Shown: positions 63,002-64,000 of the stretch, piece by piece
How the letters are laid out: each line of letters starts with the position of its first letter
Position numbering within the stretch: the first letter of the stretch is position 1
Origin: Pseudomonadota bacterium
GTDB lineage: Bacteria > Pseudomonadota > Gammaproteobacteria > Steroidobacterales > Steroidobacteraceae
Assembly: GCA_021807675.1 (NCBI GenBank)
Contig: JAKBCR010000003.1
Span: forward strand, 1 to 64,000
Direction: 5' to 3'
Length of the DNA stretch: 64,000 nucleotides
Position numbers and translations under genes: made by a program
Notes under the pieces: generated by a model
Told to the model about the DNA's origin: nothing
Database searches by the model: none
The model's input: the letters and a program-made list of their open reading frames with translations, nothing else

Positions 63002-64000
<999 letters not shown>

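Overview
The window is high-GC chromosomal DNA from a gammaproteobacterium. The block lptD-surA-pdxA-rsmA-apaG-apaH, the amgK-murU pair next to lptD, and the cell-wall block ybeD-dacA-rlpA-mltB-rodA-mrdA-mreDCB are all gammaproteobacterial arrangements, closest to those known from Pseudomonas and Xanthomonadales-like lineages. The genus cannot be fixed from this sequence alone. I see no rRNA, tRNA, CRISPR array, transposase, integrase or phage gene.

Layout. At 1-2224 there is a hairpin-rich tandem repeat, a YebC-family regulator and an acyl-CoA desaturase. At 2790-13644 a long plus-strand cluster is built around a PQQ-dependent alcohol dehydrogenase with the XoxF lanthanide-binding signature. 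It comprises a 29-codon leader ORF, xoxF, a MoxJ-like periplasmic protein fused to ankyrin repeats, a cytochrome c, a periplasmic binding protein, a beta-propeller protein, a NitT/TauT-type ABC importer and a PedBC-like ABC ATPase and permease. A terminator and a minus-strand porin close it. From 15273 to 20906 lie opgGH (periplasmic glucan synthesis), a TetR-like regulator and an aspartate/aromatic aminotransferase.

At 20918-29392, after a second copy of the tandem repeat, a minus-strand run encodes two TPM proteins and LemA, then folA, kup, a SET-domain protein, thyA, lgt and rlmI. At 29644-35488 are a DUF255 protein, bifunctional putA and a divergent Lrp-type regulator. At 35645-39601 is a kynurenine block (kmo, kynU, a cyclase-family formamidase candidate, 3-hydroxyanthranilate dioxygenase). 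At 39611-46866 is apaH-apaG-usp-rsmA-pdxA-surA-lptD, followed by plus-strand amgK-murU-lipA-lipB. At 50544-53383 a TonB-dependent receptor and a DUF2946 protein sit next to the peptidoglycan elongation block (53396-64000), whose mreB runs off the right edge.

How it fits together. The xoxF cluster looks like a self-contained periplasmic alcohol-oxidation unit: enzyme, electron acceptor, accessory binding protein, and transporters resembling systems needed for lanthanide-dependent growth in Pseudomonas putida (PedA1A2BC) and Methylobacterium (Lut). Two dispersed palindromic repeat families share an AGGAT-loop hairpin, three of their four loci abut a stop codon, and one family shows compensatory base changes. 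A third, three-way-junction palindrome is read through as the C-terminus of MreC.
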